From assembly GCA_041879425.1 (NCBI GenBank), contig CP090854.1, positions 3,224,001 through 3,288,000 on the forward strand: a stretch of 64,000 nucleotides of DNA. The letters are read 5' to 3'. Position 1 is the stretch's first letter, and each line of letters begins with the position of its first letter. Origin of the DNA: Vibrio pomeroyi. GTDB lineage: Bacteria > Pseudomonadota > Gammaproteobacteria > Enterobacterales > Vibrionaceae. The notes under the pieces were generated by a model. It was given only the letters and a program-made list of their open reading frames with translations. It made no database searches and was not told the origin of the DNA. Positions 16,675 through 25,333 of this stretch are shown here, one piece after another. The position numbers and the translations under genes are program-made.

Positions 16675-18651
16675 ATGAAAGTTGCAATGAAACCTTTGTC
16701 ATTGGCTGTACTTGCGGGTCTTGGTTTGACTCTAGCAGGCTGCACAACAACACCAGATACCGATGAAGTGATTAAATTACGTGTCGTAGAAACGACGGAT
16801 ATCCATACCAACCTAATGGATTACGACTACTACAAAGACAAGCCATCGAAAAAAATCGGCTTAGCACGTACTGCAACTCTAGTAAAAGAAGCTCAAAGCG
16901 AAGTAACCAACAGCGTATTAGTTGATAACGGTGACTTACTGCAAGGTAGCCCAATGGGTGACTACATGGCAGACAAAGGCATCGAAGCGGGCGAAGTTCA
17001 CCCTGCATATAAAGCAATGAATCAACTAAGCTACGACGCTGCAAACCTAGGTAACCACGAATTCAACTACGGTCTTGAGTTCCTAGAAGAGTCAATCAAT
17101 GACGCTGATTTCCCATACATCAGTGCCAACGTTTACGACGCAGAAACCAAAGAACACTACTTCACACCTTACATCATCAAGACTCACACGTTTGAAGATA
17201 CAGCAGGCGTAGAGCATGAAGTGAAAGTCGGCTACATCGGTTTTGTTCCACCACAAATCATGACGTGGGATAAGAAGAACCTAGAAGGTAAAGTGATCGC
17301 TCGTGACATCATTGAGACAGCTAACGAGTTAGTACCTCAAATGAAAGCGGAAGGCGCTGAAGTTATCGTTGCTATCCCTCACTCAGGCGTATCAACTGAC
17401 CCATACAAAAATGGCGAAGAGAACTCAACGTTCTACCTATCTGAAGTAGATGGCATTGATGCAATCGCATTCGGCCACTCTCACGCAGTGTTCCCAGGTA
17501 AAGGTTTTGATGACATCCAAGGCATCGATAACGAAACTGGCACAATGAACGGTGTTGCGGCAGTAATGCCAGGTCGTTGGGGTAGCCACGTTGGTGTTAT
17601 GGATCTAACACTTGCACAAAAAGACGGTAAGTGGGAAGTCGTTAAAGGCCAATCAGAAGCGCGCCCTATCTACGACAAGATCGAGAAGAAATCTCTTGCT
17701 GCAGCTGATGAAGGCATCGTAACAGCACTAGAAAAAGACCACGCTGGTACTCGTGAGTTTGTTAACCAACCGATTGGTAAAGCAGACGACGTGATGTACA
17801 GCTTCCTATCTTTAGTGCAAGACGATCCAACAGTACAGATTGTTAACCTTGCGCAGAAAGATTACGTTGAACAGTTCATCCAAGGCGACCCAGACCTAGA
17901 TGGTACGCCAGTACTTTCTGCAGCTGCACCATTTAAAGCCGGTGGTCGTAAGAATGACCCAGCGAACTTCACTGAAGTTGAATCTGGTCAACTGACATTC
18001 CGTAACGCAGCTGACTTGTACCTTTACCCGAATACGCTAGTTGCGATGAAGGTAACAGGTCACGAAGTAAAAGAGTGGCTTGAGTGTTCTGCTGGTCAGT
18101 TCAACCAAGTTGATGTTAACTCAACAGCACCACAACAGTTGATCGAGTGGGATAACTTCCGCACATACAACTTCGATGTTATCGACGGTGTTGATTACCA
18201 AATCGACGTAACTCAACCTGCGAAATACGATGCAAACTGTAAAGTCGTTAACCCTGACTCACAACGTATTGTTGGCCTAACTTACCAAGGTAAGCCAATC
18301 GACATGAAACAAGACTTCCTGATCGCAACCAACAACTACCGTGCGTACAGTGCTAAGTTCCCAGGTACGGGTGAAGACTTCATCGCATTTGATGCTCCAG
18401 ATGAGAACCGTACTGTTCTTGCGAACTACATCTCTCGCGTAAGCAAAGAGCAAGGTCAAGTTAGCCCAACAGCTGATAACAACTGGTCATTTGCGCCAAT
18501 CAAAACGGATAACAAACTAGATATCCGCTTTGAAACATCTCCAAGCGACAAAGCGGCAGAGTTCATCAAAGAAAAGGGTCAATACCCGATGAAACGCGTT
18601 GCGACTGACGATGTTGGTTTTGCTGTTTACCAGATTGACCTAACTAAATAG
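16675..18651 (+). CDS. cpdB: CpdB-like 2',3'-cyclic-nucleotide 2'-phosphodiesterase/3'-nucleotidase, predicted lipoprotein
   Basis: 658 residues. N-terminal calcineurin-like metallophosphatase domain with all metal-binding motifs: TTDIHTN (D-x-H), [25 protein letters not shown] and AFGHSH. The C-terminal 5'-nucleotidase domain (about 370-620) binds substrate. CpdB hydrolyses 2',3'-cyclic nucleotides and 3'-nucleotides outside the inner membrane, salvaging nucleosides and phosphate. Unlike E. coli CpdB, this protein has a lipobox (LTLAGC, Cys23), so it is probably membrane-anchored. Ribosome binding site TTTGGAG precedes the ATG by 8 nt. Monocistronic, ending in a strong terminator. Codon use is that of a well-expressed gene. 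Confidence 0.9.
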   Translation: MKVAMKPLSLAVLAGLGLTLAGCTTTPDTDEVIKLRVVETTDIHTNLMDYDYYKDKPSKKIGLARTATLVKEAQSEVTNSVLVDNGDLLQGSPMGDYMADKGIEAGEVHPAYKAMNQLSYDAANLGNHEFNYGLEFLEESINDADFPYISANVYDAETKEHYFTPYIIKTHTFEDTAGVEHEVKVGYIGFVPPQIMTWDKKNLEGKVIARDIIETANELVPQMKAEGAEVIVAIPHSGVSTDPYKNGEENSTFYLSEVDGIDAIAFGHSHAVFPGKGFDDIQGIDNETGTMNGVAAVMPGRWGSHVGVMDLTLAQKDGKWEVVKGQSEARPIYDKIEKKSLAAADEGIVTALEKDHAGTREFVNQPIGKADDVMYSFLSLVQDDPTVQIVNLAQKDYVEQFIQGDPDLDGTPVLSAAAPFKAGGRKNDPANFTEVESGQLTFRNAADLYLYPNTLVAMKVTGHEVKEWLECSAGQFNQVDVNSTAPQQLIEWDNFRTYNFDVIDGVDYQIDVTQPAKYDANCKVVNPDSQRIVGLTYQGKPIDMKQDFLIATNNYRAYSAKFPGTGEDFIAFDAPDENRTVLANYISRVSKEQGQVSPTADNNWSFAPIKTDNKLDIRFETSPSDKAAEFIKEKGQYPMKRVATDDVGFAVYQIDLTK

Positions 18652-18681
18652 ATTACCCAGTAATCCATAGTTAACCTTCTG

Positions 18682-18716
18682 AAAGGCTGAGTTTAACGAC
18701 TCAGCCTTTTTCTTTT
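18682..18716 (+). terminator. Intrinsic terminator of the CpdB-like gene
   Basis: Perfect 11-bp stem AAAGGCTGAGT / ACTCAGCCTTT with a 6-nt loop, continued by a T-rich tract (TTTCTTTTG). It begins 31 nt after the stop codon. Confidence 0.92.
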
Positions 18717-18887
18717 GTTATTTAGAAATCGACTCCACTGCCCTACTTTTCTCACCGTAAACGCCCGCTGATTCAGCATCCAAACAGTACGACTCACACC
18801 GTCAATCGATTTAAGCCCCTACAAAAAAACGCTAATCCGCTGTAAGTTTTTCTCTGCTCCTCCTGTCTATTTAATTTACTACACTCA

Positions 18888-18911
18888 ATGAATGGCCAAT
18901 AAGCCATTCAT
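18888..18911 (+). promoter_or_regulatory. Perfect inverted repeat in the 5' region of the DedA-OlsF operon
   Basis: ATGAATGGC and GCCATTCAT separated by six bases (CAATAA), 13 nt upstream of the ribosome binding site AAGGA (18925-18929) of the dedA-like gene. It may be a repressor operator overlapping the promoter or a leader-mRNA hairpin; which cannot be decided from sequence. The rest of the gap (18717-18887) shows no gene. Confidence 0.6.
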
Positions 18912-18935
18912 CTATAGGATAGATAAGGACATTTG

Positions 18936-19523
18936 ATGGGCACTGTCGAGAGCATTCAAGCATGGTTAAATACAGGAGAGGAATCGCTGCTATGGCTGAT
19001 GCTTGGCATCATCGCGCTTTCTTACCTGCTTGAAGATCTGGCGATTGTTACAGCGGCAGGTATAGCCACTCAAGGTCTCATACTTCCTCAATATGCGCTG
19101 CTTGCCATTTTCATCGGCATTGCCACGGGTGATCTCGGTCTTTATTACCTAGGTAAATCAGGACGTTATTTCCGAGGCGTTCGATATAAAGCCCTCACTA
19201 ATAAGTACTTTCGTTCACTTCGTACCAAATTACGTCAGAACGCATTCAGCAGTCTTTTTGTCATCCGCTTTATTCCAGGGCTTCGTACCGTTGGTTTTAC
19301 CTTAAGTGGCTTTTTCGCCATCCCACTGCCTACTTTCTTGTTTGCCGTTATTAGTGCCACCGCGATCTGGACTGGCATTGTCTTCTCTGCCATCTACTAT
19401 TTAGGGACATCAGCGTGGCTGCAAGCCTCTGAATATCAATGGATCATCATCCCGTGTGCCATCGCTTTGTTGTTTATCGGCAATCGATTAATGAATAAAA
19501 CCTACTCTAGAGGATTATCATGA
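18936..19523 (+). CDS. DedA family membrane protein
   Basis: 195 residues from the ATG at 18936 (AAGGA ribosome binding site 6 nt upstream; an in-frame TTG three bases earlier is less likely). Four to five hydrophobic segments plus re-entrant-like loops. DedA hallmarks: a glutamate in the first membrane loop (LLEDLAIVTAAG), GDLGLYYLGK, and the RFIPGLRT motif with essential arginine. DedA proteins are implicated in undecaprenyl-phosphate and phospholipid flipping and in membrane-potential maintenance. First gene of a seven-gene operon; its stop overlaps the ATP-grasp start by 4 nt (ATGA), implying coupled translation. That supports a lipid-related role for the whole unit. Confidence 0.88.
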   Translation: MGTVESIQAWLNTGEESLLWLMLGIIALSYLLEDLAIVTAAGIATQGLILPQYALLAIFIGIATGDLGLYYLGKSGRYFRGVRYKALTNKYFRSLRTKLRQNAFSSLFVIRFIPGLRTVGFTLSGFFAIPLPTFLFAVISATAIWTGIVFSAIYYLGTSAWLQASEYQWIIIPCAIALLFIGNRLMNKTYSRGLS

Positions 19524-20653
19524 GTTCACCGCAAGATATTCGCATCATTCCAGCACATCAAATCAATGCAGGCATGCCCTTGCTTGAAAAAGATACCGTG
19601 CGCAGTGTCTCTCCTTATGAGTTTCTTCCAACCTGGTTCTTCTACACGCCAGTGGTGATTCAAAGCCTGATGCAAGGGTTACGGCACTTTGACTGGGCGC
19701 TGCCGCTCATCGCCAACCCGAGCATCAAGCTAAGCGGCATGGTAGGCGAATCAAAACACGAAATACTGAGCCTTGCCGGATCATCGAGTCAGCGCTGGAT
19801 CTCTCCGTTTATCACCCTAACCAAAACGGATCTCAGCAGTAAGAAACAAGCTGAAGATGCACGCAGTGCACTCATACAATCGGATCTCGATTTCCCGATT
19901 GTGGCTAAACCGGATCTTGGCTGTCGAGGTGTTGGCGTTAAGCTGATCAACACACAAGATCAACTTGAACAGTATGTTGAATCTTTCCCAAATGGTGCTC
20001 GCTTTCTATTGCAAGAAAAGGCGCCTTATCAAGCTGAAGCGGGGGTTTTCTATGTTCGTTACCCAAACAAAAAGCAAGGCGAGATCATCTCGATCACACT
20101 CAAGTATGCGCCAATGGTAGTGGGTGATGGCAGCTCGACACTCAAACAGTTAATTGAAAATAGCCCGCGTGCTGGGCAGCTTAGTCACCTGTATTTGCCA
20201 AGACATCAAGATAAATTGGGTCAAGTGCTCGCAGAGGGCGAAGAGTTCCAACTTGCGTTCGCAGGTAGCCATAGCCGTGGCTGTATCTTCCGAGACGGCA
20301 ACCAATACATCACTCAGGCTTTAACTGAACGCTTAGATGAGATATTCGACGACTTCGATGGTTTCCACTTTGGTCGACTCGACGTCAAATTCAAGGACAT
20401 GCACAGCCTAATGAACGGCGAGGATTTCACTATCCTTGAGGTCAATGGCGCAAGCAGTGAGGCTGGGCATATCTGGGATCGCAACACACCATTGCGAGAG
20501 ATATTTTCTACGCTACTCCTGCAATACCGCATTCTTTTTGATATTGGCGCTCAGCAAAAACAGCGAGGCCACCAGCCTCCTTCTTTTAAGAGCCTGTTTA
20601 CCGCGTGGCAAGAAGAGCGACGTCTTGTTCAACAATATCCGACCACCGATTAA
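19520..20653 (+). CDS. ATP-grasp ligase family protein, substrate unknown
   Basis: 377 residues, cytoplasmic. ATP-grasp features: PIVAKPDLGCRGVGVKLI (lysine and glycine-rich loop, about residues 128-145), LLQEKAP, a VVGDGSSTLKQLI stretch reminiscent of cyanophycin synthetase/RimK-type enzymes (about 204-216), and the metal-binding end GRLDVKFKD...TILEVNGASSEAGHIWD (Asp, Glu, Asn). Such enzymes join a carboxylate to an amine via an acyl phosphate. The first ~100 residues are not an obvious ATP-grasp preatomic domain, so the substrate cannot be inferred. Coupled to dedA by a 4-nt overlap; the operon also encodes an OlsF-like N- and O-acyltransferase, so an amino-acid or peptide substrate for lipid modification is conceivable. 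Confidence 0.8.
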   Translation: MSSPQDIRIIPAHQINAGMPLLEKDTVRSVSPYEFLPTWFFYTPVVIQSLMQGLRHFDWALPLIANPSIKLSGMVGESKHEILSLAGSSSQRWISPFITLTKTDLSSKKQAEDARSALIQSDLDFPIVAKPDLGCRGVGVKLINTQDQLEQYVESFPNGARFLLQEKAPYQAEAGVFYVRYPNKKQGEIISITLKYAPMVVGDGSSTLKQLIENSPRAGQLSHLYLPRHQDKLGQVLAEGEEFQLAFAGSHSRGCIFRDGNQYITQALTERLDEIFDDFDGFHFGRLDVKFKDMHSLMNGEDFTILEVNGASSEAGHIWDRNTPLREIFSTLLLQYRILFDIGAQQKQRGHQPPSFKSLFTAWQEERRLVQQYPTTD

Positions 20654-20672
20654 CTTTGTACGAGGATCATGA

Positions 20673-21215
20673 ATGAACCCCATAGCCCAACCGAGCGCCC
20701 TCACTTCTTTCTCTCCTAGTATCAAGGGAGCGGTAGAGATATTGAATCAGGGTTTAGAGTTTTTGTTAGCGATATCTGACAGCGACTATCTGACACGAGC
20801 AAAGCCGCACGTCACAAGTTCTATTGGTGAGCATACTCGTCACACTCTCGATCTTTTTCACGCTCTGATTTTAAAAAAGAATGCGACCGTTGATTACAAC
20901 ACTCGTCGCCGTGGTCATCCCGTCGAATTCGACAGGTCGATTGCGTTGAAAGAGATCCATTACGTGATCAACTGGCTTGAACGATTAGACCGTCGAGATC
21001 TCGAAGCGCCTATCATGATCCAAACCGAAGTTTCAATGGATACACAAGTGTTCGCCAGCCTGCCTTCTACGTTAGAAAGAGAGGTCACCTTTGCTGCTCT
21101 GCATGCCAATCATCACTATGCGATGATCAAGGTGATCACGACCTTTCTTGATGTCGAAACATGCAACACCTTTGGTTACGCCCCAACCACCAGCAGCTAT
21201 CTGAGGGAGCAATAA
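20673..21215 (+). CDS. DinB-like four-helix protein
   Basis: 180 residues. Pattern of the DinB/YfiT superfamily: a metal-binding His in the first helical pair (SSIGEHTRHTLDLFHAL, about residues 50-66) and a C-terminal HANHHYAMIK motif (about 148-157), which together would give the His triad. DinB-superfamily members include metal-dependent thiol S-transferases (for example BstA-type) and many unknowns. The start at 20673 has GAGGA 6 nt upstream; an overlapping out-of-frame ATG lies at 20669. It follows the ATP-grasp gene by 19 nt and precedes the NRDE gene by 2 nt, clearly operonic. Confidence 0.75.
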   Translation: MNPIAQPSALTSFSPSIKGAVEILNQGLEFLLAISDSDYLTRAKPHVTSSIGEHTRHTLDLFHALILKKNATVDYNTRRRGHPVEFDRSIALKEIHYVINWLERLDRRDLEAPIMIQTEVSMDTQVFASLPSTLEREVTFAALHANHHYAMIKVITTFLDVETCNTFGYAPTTSSYLREQ

Positions 21216-21217
21216 TC

Positions 21218-21967
21218 ATGTGTTCAGTATCTTGGCTGCTTGAAGACAATGGCTATCAGGTCTTTTTTAATCGTGACGAACAAAAGACACGGGCATTGGC
21301 GATGCCACCTAAACAATATCGAGTTAACGGCGTCGACATCATCATGCCACTCGACCCAACCGGTGGTGGTAGCTGGATCAGTATCAATGAGTTCGGGCTT
21401 TCACTATGCCTACTCAATAACTATCAAGGCATCGTACCTGATGGCCTTTTAGTCAGCCGTGGTTTGTTACTCAAGAATCTATCATCGAGTCGTAACATCA
21501 GTCAGCTCTCTGAAGCATTTCATAAGCTCGACCTGCACTCTTTTGCCCCATTTACCTTGCTGGCTTTCGCGCCGAACTTAACTCAACACCATGGTTTGGT
21601 TATCGCCTATATGTGGGATGGTATTCAACAAAAAATAGTCGAAACCGATTCTCCGCTGTTCTCATCTGGAGTTGATTTAGAGCGAGTGCAAGCCTACCGA
21701 CAAGCAAAATACGATCAGCTTATGTCAACGGGGAAGAATCAACAGAACTTACTGATGTTTCACTCTCACCATCACAGCGAGCAGCCTCATTTAGCGACCT
21801 GTATGCATCGTGAAGACGCGCATACCGTGAGCTTTACACACTTACGCAATCTACACGGCCAAGCCTCTATGTTTTACGCACCCGGCTCGCCTTGTGAACC
21901 CATTAAACCATGCCAGATAAATCAACAGCGTTTTACCTTCGATTTATCACCAGCAATCAATCTATAG
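21218..21967 (+). CDS. NRDE/TANGO2-like protein, putative N-terminal nucleophile hydrolase
   Basis: 249 residues. The protein begins Met-Cys, followed by FNRDEQKTR, the NRDE signature of the TANGO2 family, and DPTGGGSWISINEFGLSLCLLNN, the second conserved block. In related Ntn-type folds a Cys exposed after Met removal is catalytic; applying this here is inference. TANGO2 proteins have been linked to acyl-CoA and haem handling, without an agreed biochemical function. The start at 21218 is chosen because of GAGGGAG upstream and because the family starts with MC; a frame opening at 21161 would hide the cysteine. The stop is followed directly by the YHS gene. Confidence 0.82.
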   Translation: MCSVSWLLEDNGYQVFFNRDEQKTRALAMPPKQYRVNGVDIIMPLDPTGGGSWISINEFGLSLCLLNNYQGIVPDGLLVSRGLLLKNLSSSRNISQLSEAFHKLDLHSFAPFTLLAFAPNLTQHHGLVIAYMWDGIQQKIVETDSPLFSSGVDLERVQAYRQAKYDQLMSTGKNQQNLLMFHSHHHSEQPHLATCMHREDAHTVSFTHLRNLHGQASMFYAPGSPCEPIKPCQINQQRFTFDLSPAINL

Positions 21968-21979
21968 ATGGAGTCCATC

Positions 21980-22417
21980 ATGAGAAAACTATTAACTATG
22001 GTCATGCTACTTGTTAGCCCTTACGTATTTGCCGCCGATGAAATCTACACCGGCTTCTTTAGCAGCAAGGCGCTCGATGGCTACGACACTGTGGCTTATT
22101 TCACTTCAGGTAAGCCGATTGAAGGCAGTAAAAAATTCAGCACAGAGTACAAAGGTGCGGACTGGTATTTCTCTTCTGAAAAGAATCTGACTTTATTTGT
22201 TAATAATCCTGAAAAATATGCACCTCAATATGGTGGCTATTGCGCTTGGGCTGTTTCAACAAAAAGTGACTTTGCACCCGGTGACCCTAATCAATGGACA
22301 ATTGTTGATAACAAGCTTTACCTCAACTACGACCAAGAGATTAAACAGCGTTGGGAACAAGACCGAGCACAACATATTCAAAAAGCCGACACCGTTTGGC
22401 CGCAACTGATCAAATAA
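21980..22417 (+). CDS. YHS-domain exported protein
   Basis: 145 residues from the ATG at 21980 (GGAG 6 nt upstream); a frame four codons longer starts at 21968. Signal peptide MRKLLTMVMLLVSPYVFA|AD. The mature part is a single YHS-type domain: ALDGYDTVAYF, then EYKGADWYFSS and NPEKYAPQYGGYCAWA. These residues are typical of the small periplasmic YHS proteins found in Vibrio and alphaproteobacteria. YHS domains are thought to bind metal or haem; here only one Cys (GYCAWA) is seen. It sits between the NRDE and DoxX-like genes, gap 10 nt. Confidence 0.82.
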   Translation: MRKLLTMVMLLVSPYVFAADEIYTGFFSSKALDGYDTVAYFTSGKPIEGSKKFSTEYKGADWYFSSEKNLTLFVNNPEKYAPQYGGYCAWAVSTKSDFAPGDPNQWTIVDNKLYLNYDQEIKQRWEQDRAQHIQKADTVWPQLIK

Positions 22418-22427
22418 GGGAATAACC

Positions 22428-22871
22428 ATGACATTCACTCCAGCTAAACATATCCCTGCGGCATTTATCGCGTTTGTGTTCGTTCAGTCGCTGTTTTTTA
22501 AGTTCACCGGCTCATACGAGACTGAGCATATCTTTGGCACCTTGGCGACATGGTCAGGCTTAAGCTGGTTCGGTTCGTTTGGCGGCTACTTGATTGGATT
22601 CGCCGAATTGATTGCGGCCATTTTGTTGTTCACTCGTTGGCATGGCTTAGGTGCCATCATGAGCGTGGGGATCATGAGTGGCGCGATTTTCTTCCACCTG
22701 TTTACGCCGCTCGGTATTCAAATGCCTGAGTTTAATGCAGCGGGTGAAATTATCGGTTACGACGGCGGATTATTGTTCGGCATGGCATGCCTAGTCTGGT
22801 TATGCGGTGCGTTTTTAAGTGTGAAAGATTTCAAGAATCAAGACGGTTTCCTAAACAACTTTAGTCAATAA
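22428..22871 (+). CDS. DoxX-like four-helix membrane protein
   Basis: 147 residues with four hydrophobic helices (about 8-26, 50-66, 70-95, 118-135). The N-terminal KFTGSYETEHIF, the middle GFAELIAAILLF and the GLGAIMSVGIMSGAIFFHLF segments resemble the DoxX/DoxD-like superfamily. Related proteins associate with quinone or thiol redox chemistry, but this one has no signature cysteines beyond those in the last helix. Tenth of a kilobase-scale spacing is absent: the gene follows the YHS gene by 10 nt and precedes the OlsF-like gene by 12 nt. Role in the operon unknown. Confidence 0.72.
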   Translation: MTFTPAKHIPAAFIAFVFVQSLFFKFTGSYETEHIFGTLATWSGLSWFGSFGGYLIGFAELIAAILLFTRWHGLGAIMSVGIMSGAIFFHLFTPLGIQMPEFNAAGEIIGYDGGLLFGMACLVWLCGAFLSVKDFKNQDGFLNNFSQ

Positions 22872-22883
22872 GGTAGCTTCATT

Positions 22884-24638
22884 ATGATTGATAGTCCTTT
22901 TCGTTTACCACGTTACACGCCTTTTGGTTTAGGTGAGTCTGTTGTCGAGTGGGCAACTGGGCTATCTAAGCTAGACCGACTCTATCAAGATCGACAAAAC
23001 GAGTTATCTAGCTTCGAATTCATGAATTACACCCTATCGGCACTCAATATCGACTACTCGGTGGCATCGGGAAGTACGGAAAATATCCCGGAAGAAGGGC
23101 CAGTCGTGATTGTGGCGAACCACCCACTAGGTGCAATTGAAGGTGTGATCCTGGCTGATCTCGTAGGATCAGTAAGAAAGGATGTGAAGGTATTAGCGAA
23201 TGAGTTGCTCAAACGACTGCCAGAGCTGGATGATCTTTTCATTGGCGTTGATGTCTTTAATGGTAAAGAGTCGAAACGCACCAATGCCAAAGCCATTCGT
23301 GATGCCAATCGTCATCTGGCCGATGGCGGGCTGTTGATCGTGTTCCCTGCGGGCGAAGTATCGAGTTATCGTAAAGGGGCAAAAACACTGACGGATATCG
23401 AATGGAGTAAATCGGTCGCGAAATTCGTTAAACGTCATCAAGCCACGACAGTTCCTATCTTTATAAATGGTAAAAACAGTGAGCTTTTCTATCAAGCGGG
23501 TCGTGTGCATCCACTGTTGAGAACCGCTCTACTCGGGCGTGAACTTCTTAATAAACAGGCGACAACTATCTCTATCTCGATTGGCTCATCGATTCCGTAT
23601 TCAGAGATTAAATCGTTTGAAAAAGAGATGGATATCGTCAACTACCTACGACTTAATACCTACCTAATGAGTCAACAAGATAGTCCGAACACGCCAATCC
23701 ACGCACCCTCTTTCGATACCCAAGTGATAGCGCCAATATCACCCGAAGTATTGGCAATAGAGATAGGATCACTCCCTGAAGAGATGAAGCTGCTCGAGCA
23801 AGGTGACTTCGAAGTCTACTGCACACCAAGCCAATCTATTCCGAACTTAATGCGTGAGATTGGTCGAGTCAGAGAAGAGAGCTTCCGTGAAGTTGGAGAA
23901 GGCAGTGGGCTTGCTTGTGATTTAGATGAGTACGACCTTTACTACCACCAACTGTTTGTGTGGAACAAAGCTAAGGCAGAATTAGTCGGCGCTTATCGAC
24001 TGGGTATGGTCGACAAGTTAATCGCAGAGCACGGGTTGGACCAACTCTATTCCCGCAGTCTGTTTAACTATAACCAAGAGTTTATCGATACGTTAGACAA
24101 CAGCATTGAACTTGGTCGTTCTGTCGTGAGTAAGCCTTATCAAAAGAGCCTTAACTCACTGTTACTACTATGGAAAGGTATTGCGACCTTTGTGTCTCGT
24201 CACCCTAAATACACCCACCTATTTGGCCCGGTCAGCATCAGCAATGATTACAGCCACAATGCGCGCCTGTTGATAGCAACTACCTTATCGATTCACCATT
24301 ACGATGAGGAAAAGGCCAATCTGGTTTCCCCTTCTTCACCTCTCAATACCAGTAGTCATGTGTTCTGGCAGAATCATCTATTGTCGTCACTGGCGAGTGT
24401 TCCCCTACTTTCAAAAGTATTAGCACGGATGGAACAAGGAAAAGGCTTACCGGTATTATTGCGCCAATATCTAGGGATGAACGGGAAGCTGGTTTGCTTT
24501 AATGTCGACCCATCGTTTAATGATGCCTTAGATGGTTTGATTGTCGTGAACCTTAAGAAGGTACCATTGAAGACCTTAGGTAAATACATGGGTCGAGAAC
24601 TCGCTCAAGACTACCTAGAGCAACACGCTCGACGCTGA
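22884..24638 (+). CDS. olsF: OlsF-like bifunctional acyltransferase (PlsC-like plus OlsB/GNAT-like), putative aminolipid synthase
   Basis: 584 residues with two parts. N-terminal half (about 1-250): a lysophospholipid acyltransferase-like domain with VANHPLGAIEG (motif I), FNGKESKRTNAK and VFPAGEVSSY (motif III-like). C-terminal half (about 290-480): an OlsB-type N-acyltransferase with REESFREVGEG, DLDEYDLYYHQLFVWN, GAYRLG and IELGRSVV. This order matches OlsF of Serratia and relatives, which makes ornithine lipid by N-acylation (C-terminal) and O-acylation (N-terminal). The product could be ornithine, glutamine or another aminolipid; the headgroup is inference. Last gene of the dedA operon, ending before an 11-bp hairpin. 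Confidence 0.8.
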   Translation: MIDSPFRLPRYTPFGLGESVVEWATGLSKLDRLYQDRQNELSSFEFMNYTLSALNIDYSVASGSTENIPEEGPVVIVANHPLGAIEGVILADLVGSVRKDVKVLANELLKRLPELDDLFIGVDVFNGKESKRTNAKAIRDANRHLADGGLLIVFPAGEVSSYRKGAKTLTDIEWSKSVAKFVKRHQATTVPIFINGKNSELFYQAGRVHPLLRTALLGRELLNKQATTISISIGSSIPYSEIKSFEKEMDIVNYLRLNTYLMSQQDSPNTPIHAPSFDTQVIAPISPEVLAIEIGSLPEEMKLLEQGDFEVYCTPSQSIPNLMREIGRVREESFREVGEGSGLACDLDEYDLYYHQLFVWNKAKAELVGAYRLGMVDKLIAEHGLDQLYSRSLFNYNQEFIDTLDNSIELGRSVVSKPYQKSLNSLLLLWKGIATFVSRHPKYTHLFGPVSISNDYSHNARLLIATTLSIHHYDEEKANLVSPSSPLNTSSHVFWQNHLLSSLASVPLLSKVLARMEQGKGLPVLLRQYLGMNGKLVCFNVDPSFNDALDGLIVVNLKKVPLKTLGKYMGRELAQDYLEQHARR

Positions 24639-24662
24639 TTTCGCCCCCTCTGTACCTACACT

Positions 24663-24694
24663 CAAATAAGTGCGATGATTTCGGCACTTATTTG
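24663..24694 (+). terminator. Hairpin between the OlsF-like and Crp/Fnr-type genes
   Basis: Perfect 11-bp stem CAAATAAGTGC / GCACTTATTTG with a 10-nt loop. It is followed by GGTTAGGTTATTTTC rather than a clean T-run. It probably terminates or attenuates the upstream operon, but since it ends 15 nt before the regulator's ATG it could also influence that gene's translation. Confidence 0.6.
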
Positions 24695-24709
24695 GGTTAG
24701 GTTATTTTC

Positions 24710-25276
24710 ATGCACACCTCTTTTATCGAACAACTACAAAGCTTCGACTTCTCTGAAAGTCAGATTGAATCTCTAGTCGCTGTCGCCAAGCCACTTGAGC
24801 TACCGACCAGACACATCCTTATTAACCAAGGTGAGATGGCAGGCTCAATCTACTTCGTACTGGAAGGTTTGTGCCATGCTTGCTACCTCACTGATGACGG
24901 TAAGCAATACAGCAAAGAGTTCTACTGGGAACAAGATTGGATCATCGGCTTTGAGAGTCTGATAAAAAACCAAGCTTCCCCGTATCTGCTTGAAACACTA
25001 ACACCCATCACAATGTTAGAGCTGCCAATGAATGCGGTAATCGAGTGGCGTGCATCGAATAACCCTTTGTATTTAAAGCTGTTAGAAACACAATTGATGC
25101 ATAAGGAAAACAAAGAACGTTTCATGCTGCTCTATACCCCTGAACAACGTTATCAGCTTTTTTGCGAACACTATCCAGACCTTGAACAGCGCCTCAACGA
25201 TAATCAAATTGCCGCCTACTTAGGAATAACAGCAATAAGCTTGAGCAGAATTAAAGGTCGAATTAACAATAGTTAA
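24710..25276 (+). CDS. Crp/Fnr-family transcriptional regulator
   Basis: 188 residues. N-terminal cyclic-nucleotide-binding-like beta-roll (about 20-115, with LINQGEMAGSIYFVLEG) and a short C-terminal helix-turn-helix (LNDNQIAAYLGITAISLSRIKGRI, about 160-185). The residues of Crp that contact cAMP are not conserved, and no Fnr-type cysteine cluster is present, so the effector is unknown. This small group of regulators often sits beside the genes it controls. Here it follows the dedA-olsF operon in the same direction, 71 nt later, and precedes the elaA-like gene by 57 nt. Confidence 0.82.
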   Translation: MHTSFIEQLQSFDFSESQIESLVAVAKPLELPTRHILINQGEMAGSIYFVLEGLCHACYLTDDGKQYSKEFYWEQDWIIGFESLIKNQASPYLLETLTPITMLELPMNAVIEWRASNNPLYLKLLETQLMHKENKERFMLLYTPEQRYQLFCEHYPDLEQRLNDNQIAAYLGITAISLSRIKGRINNS

Positions 25277-25333
25277 TGCCAACAATCATCGCGCATAGTA
25301 CATTCAGAGCATCGATAACCTCTGGATATAAAC

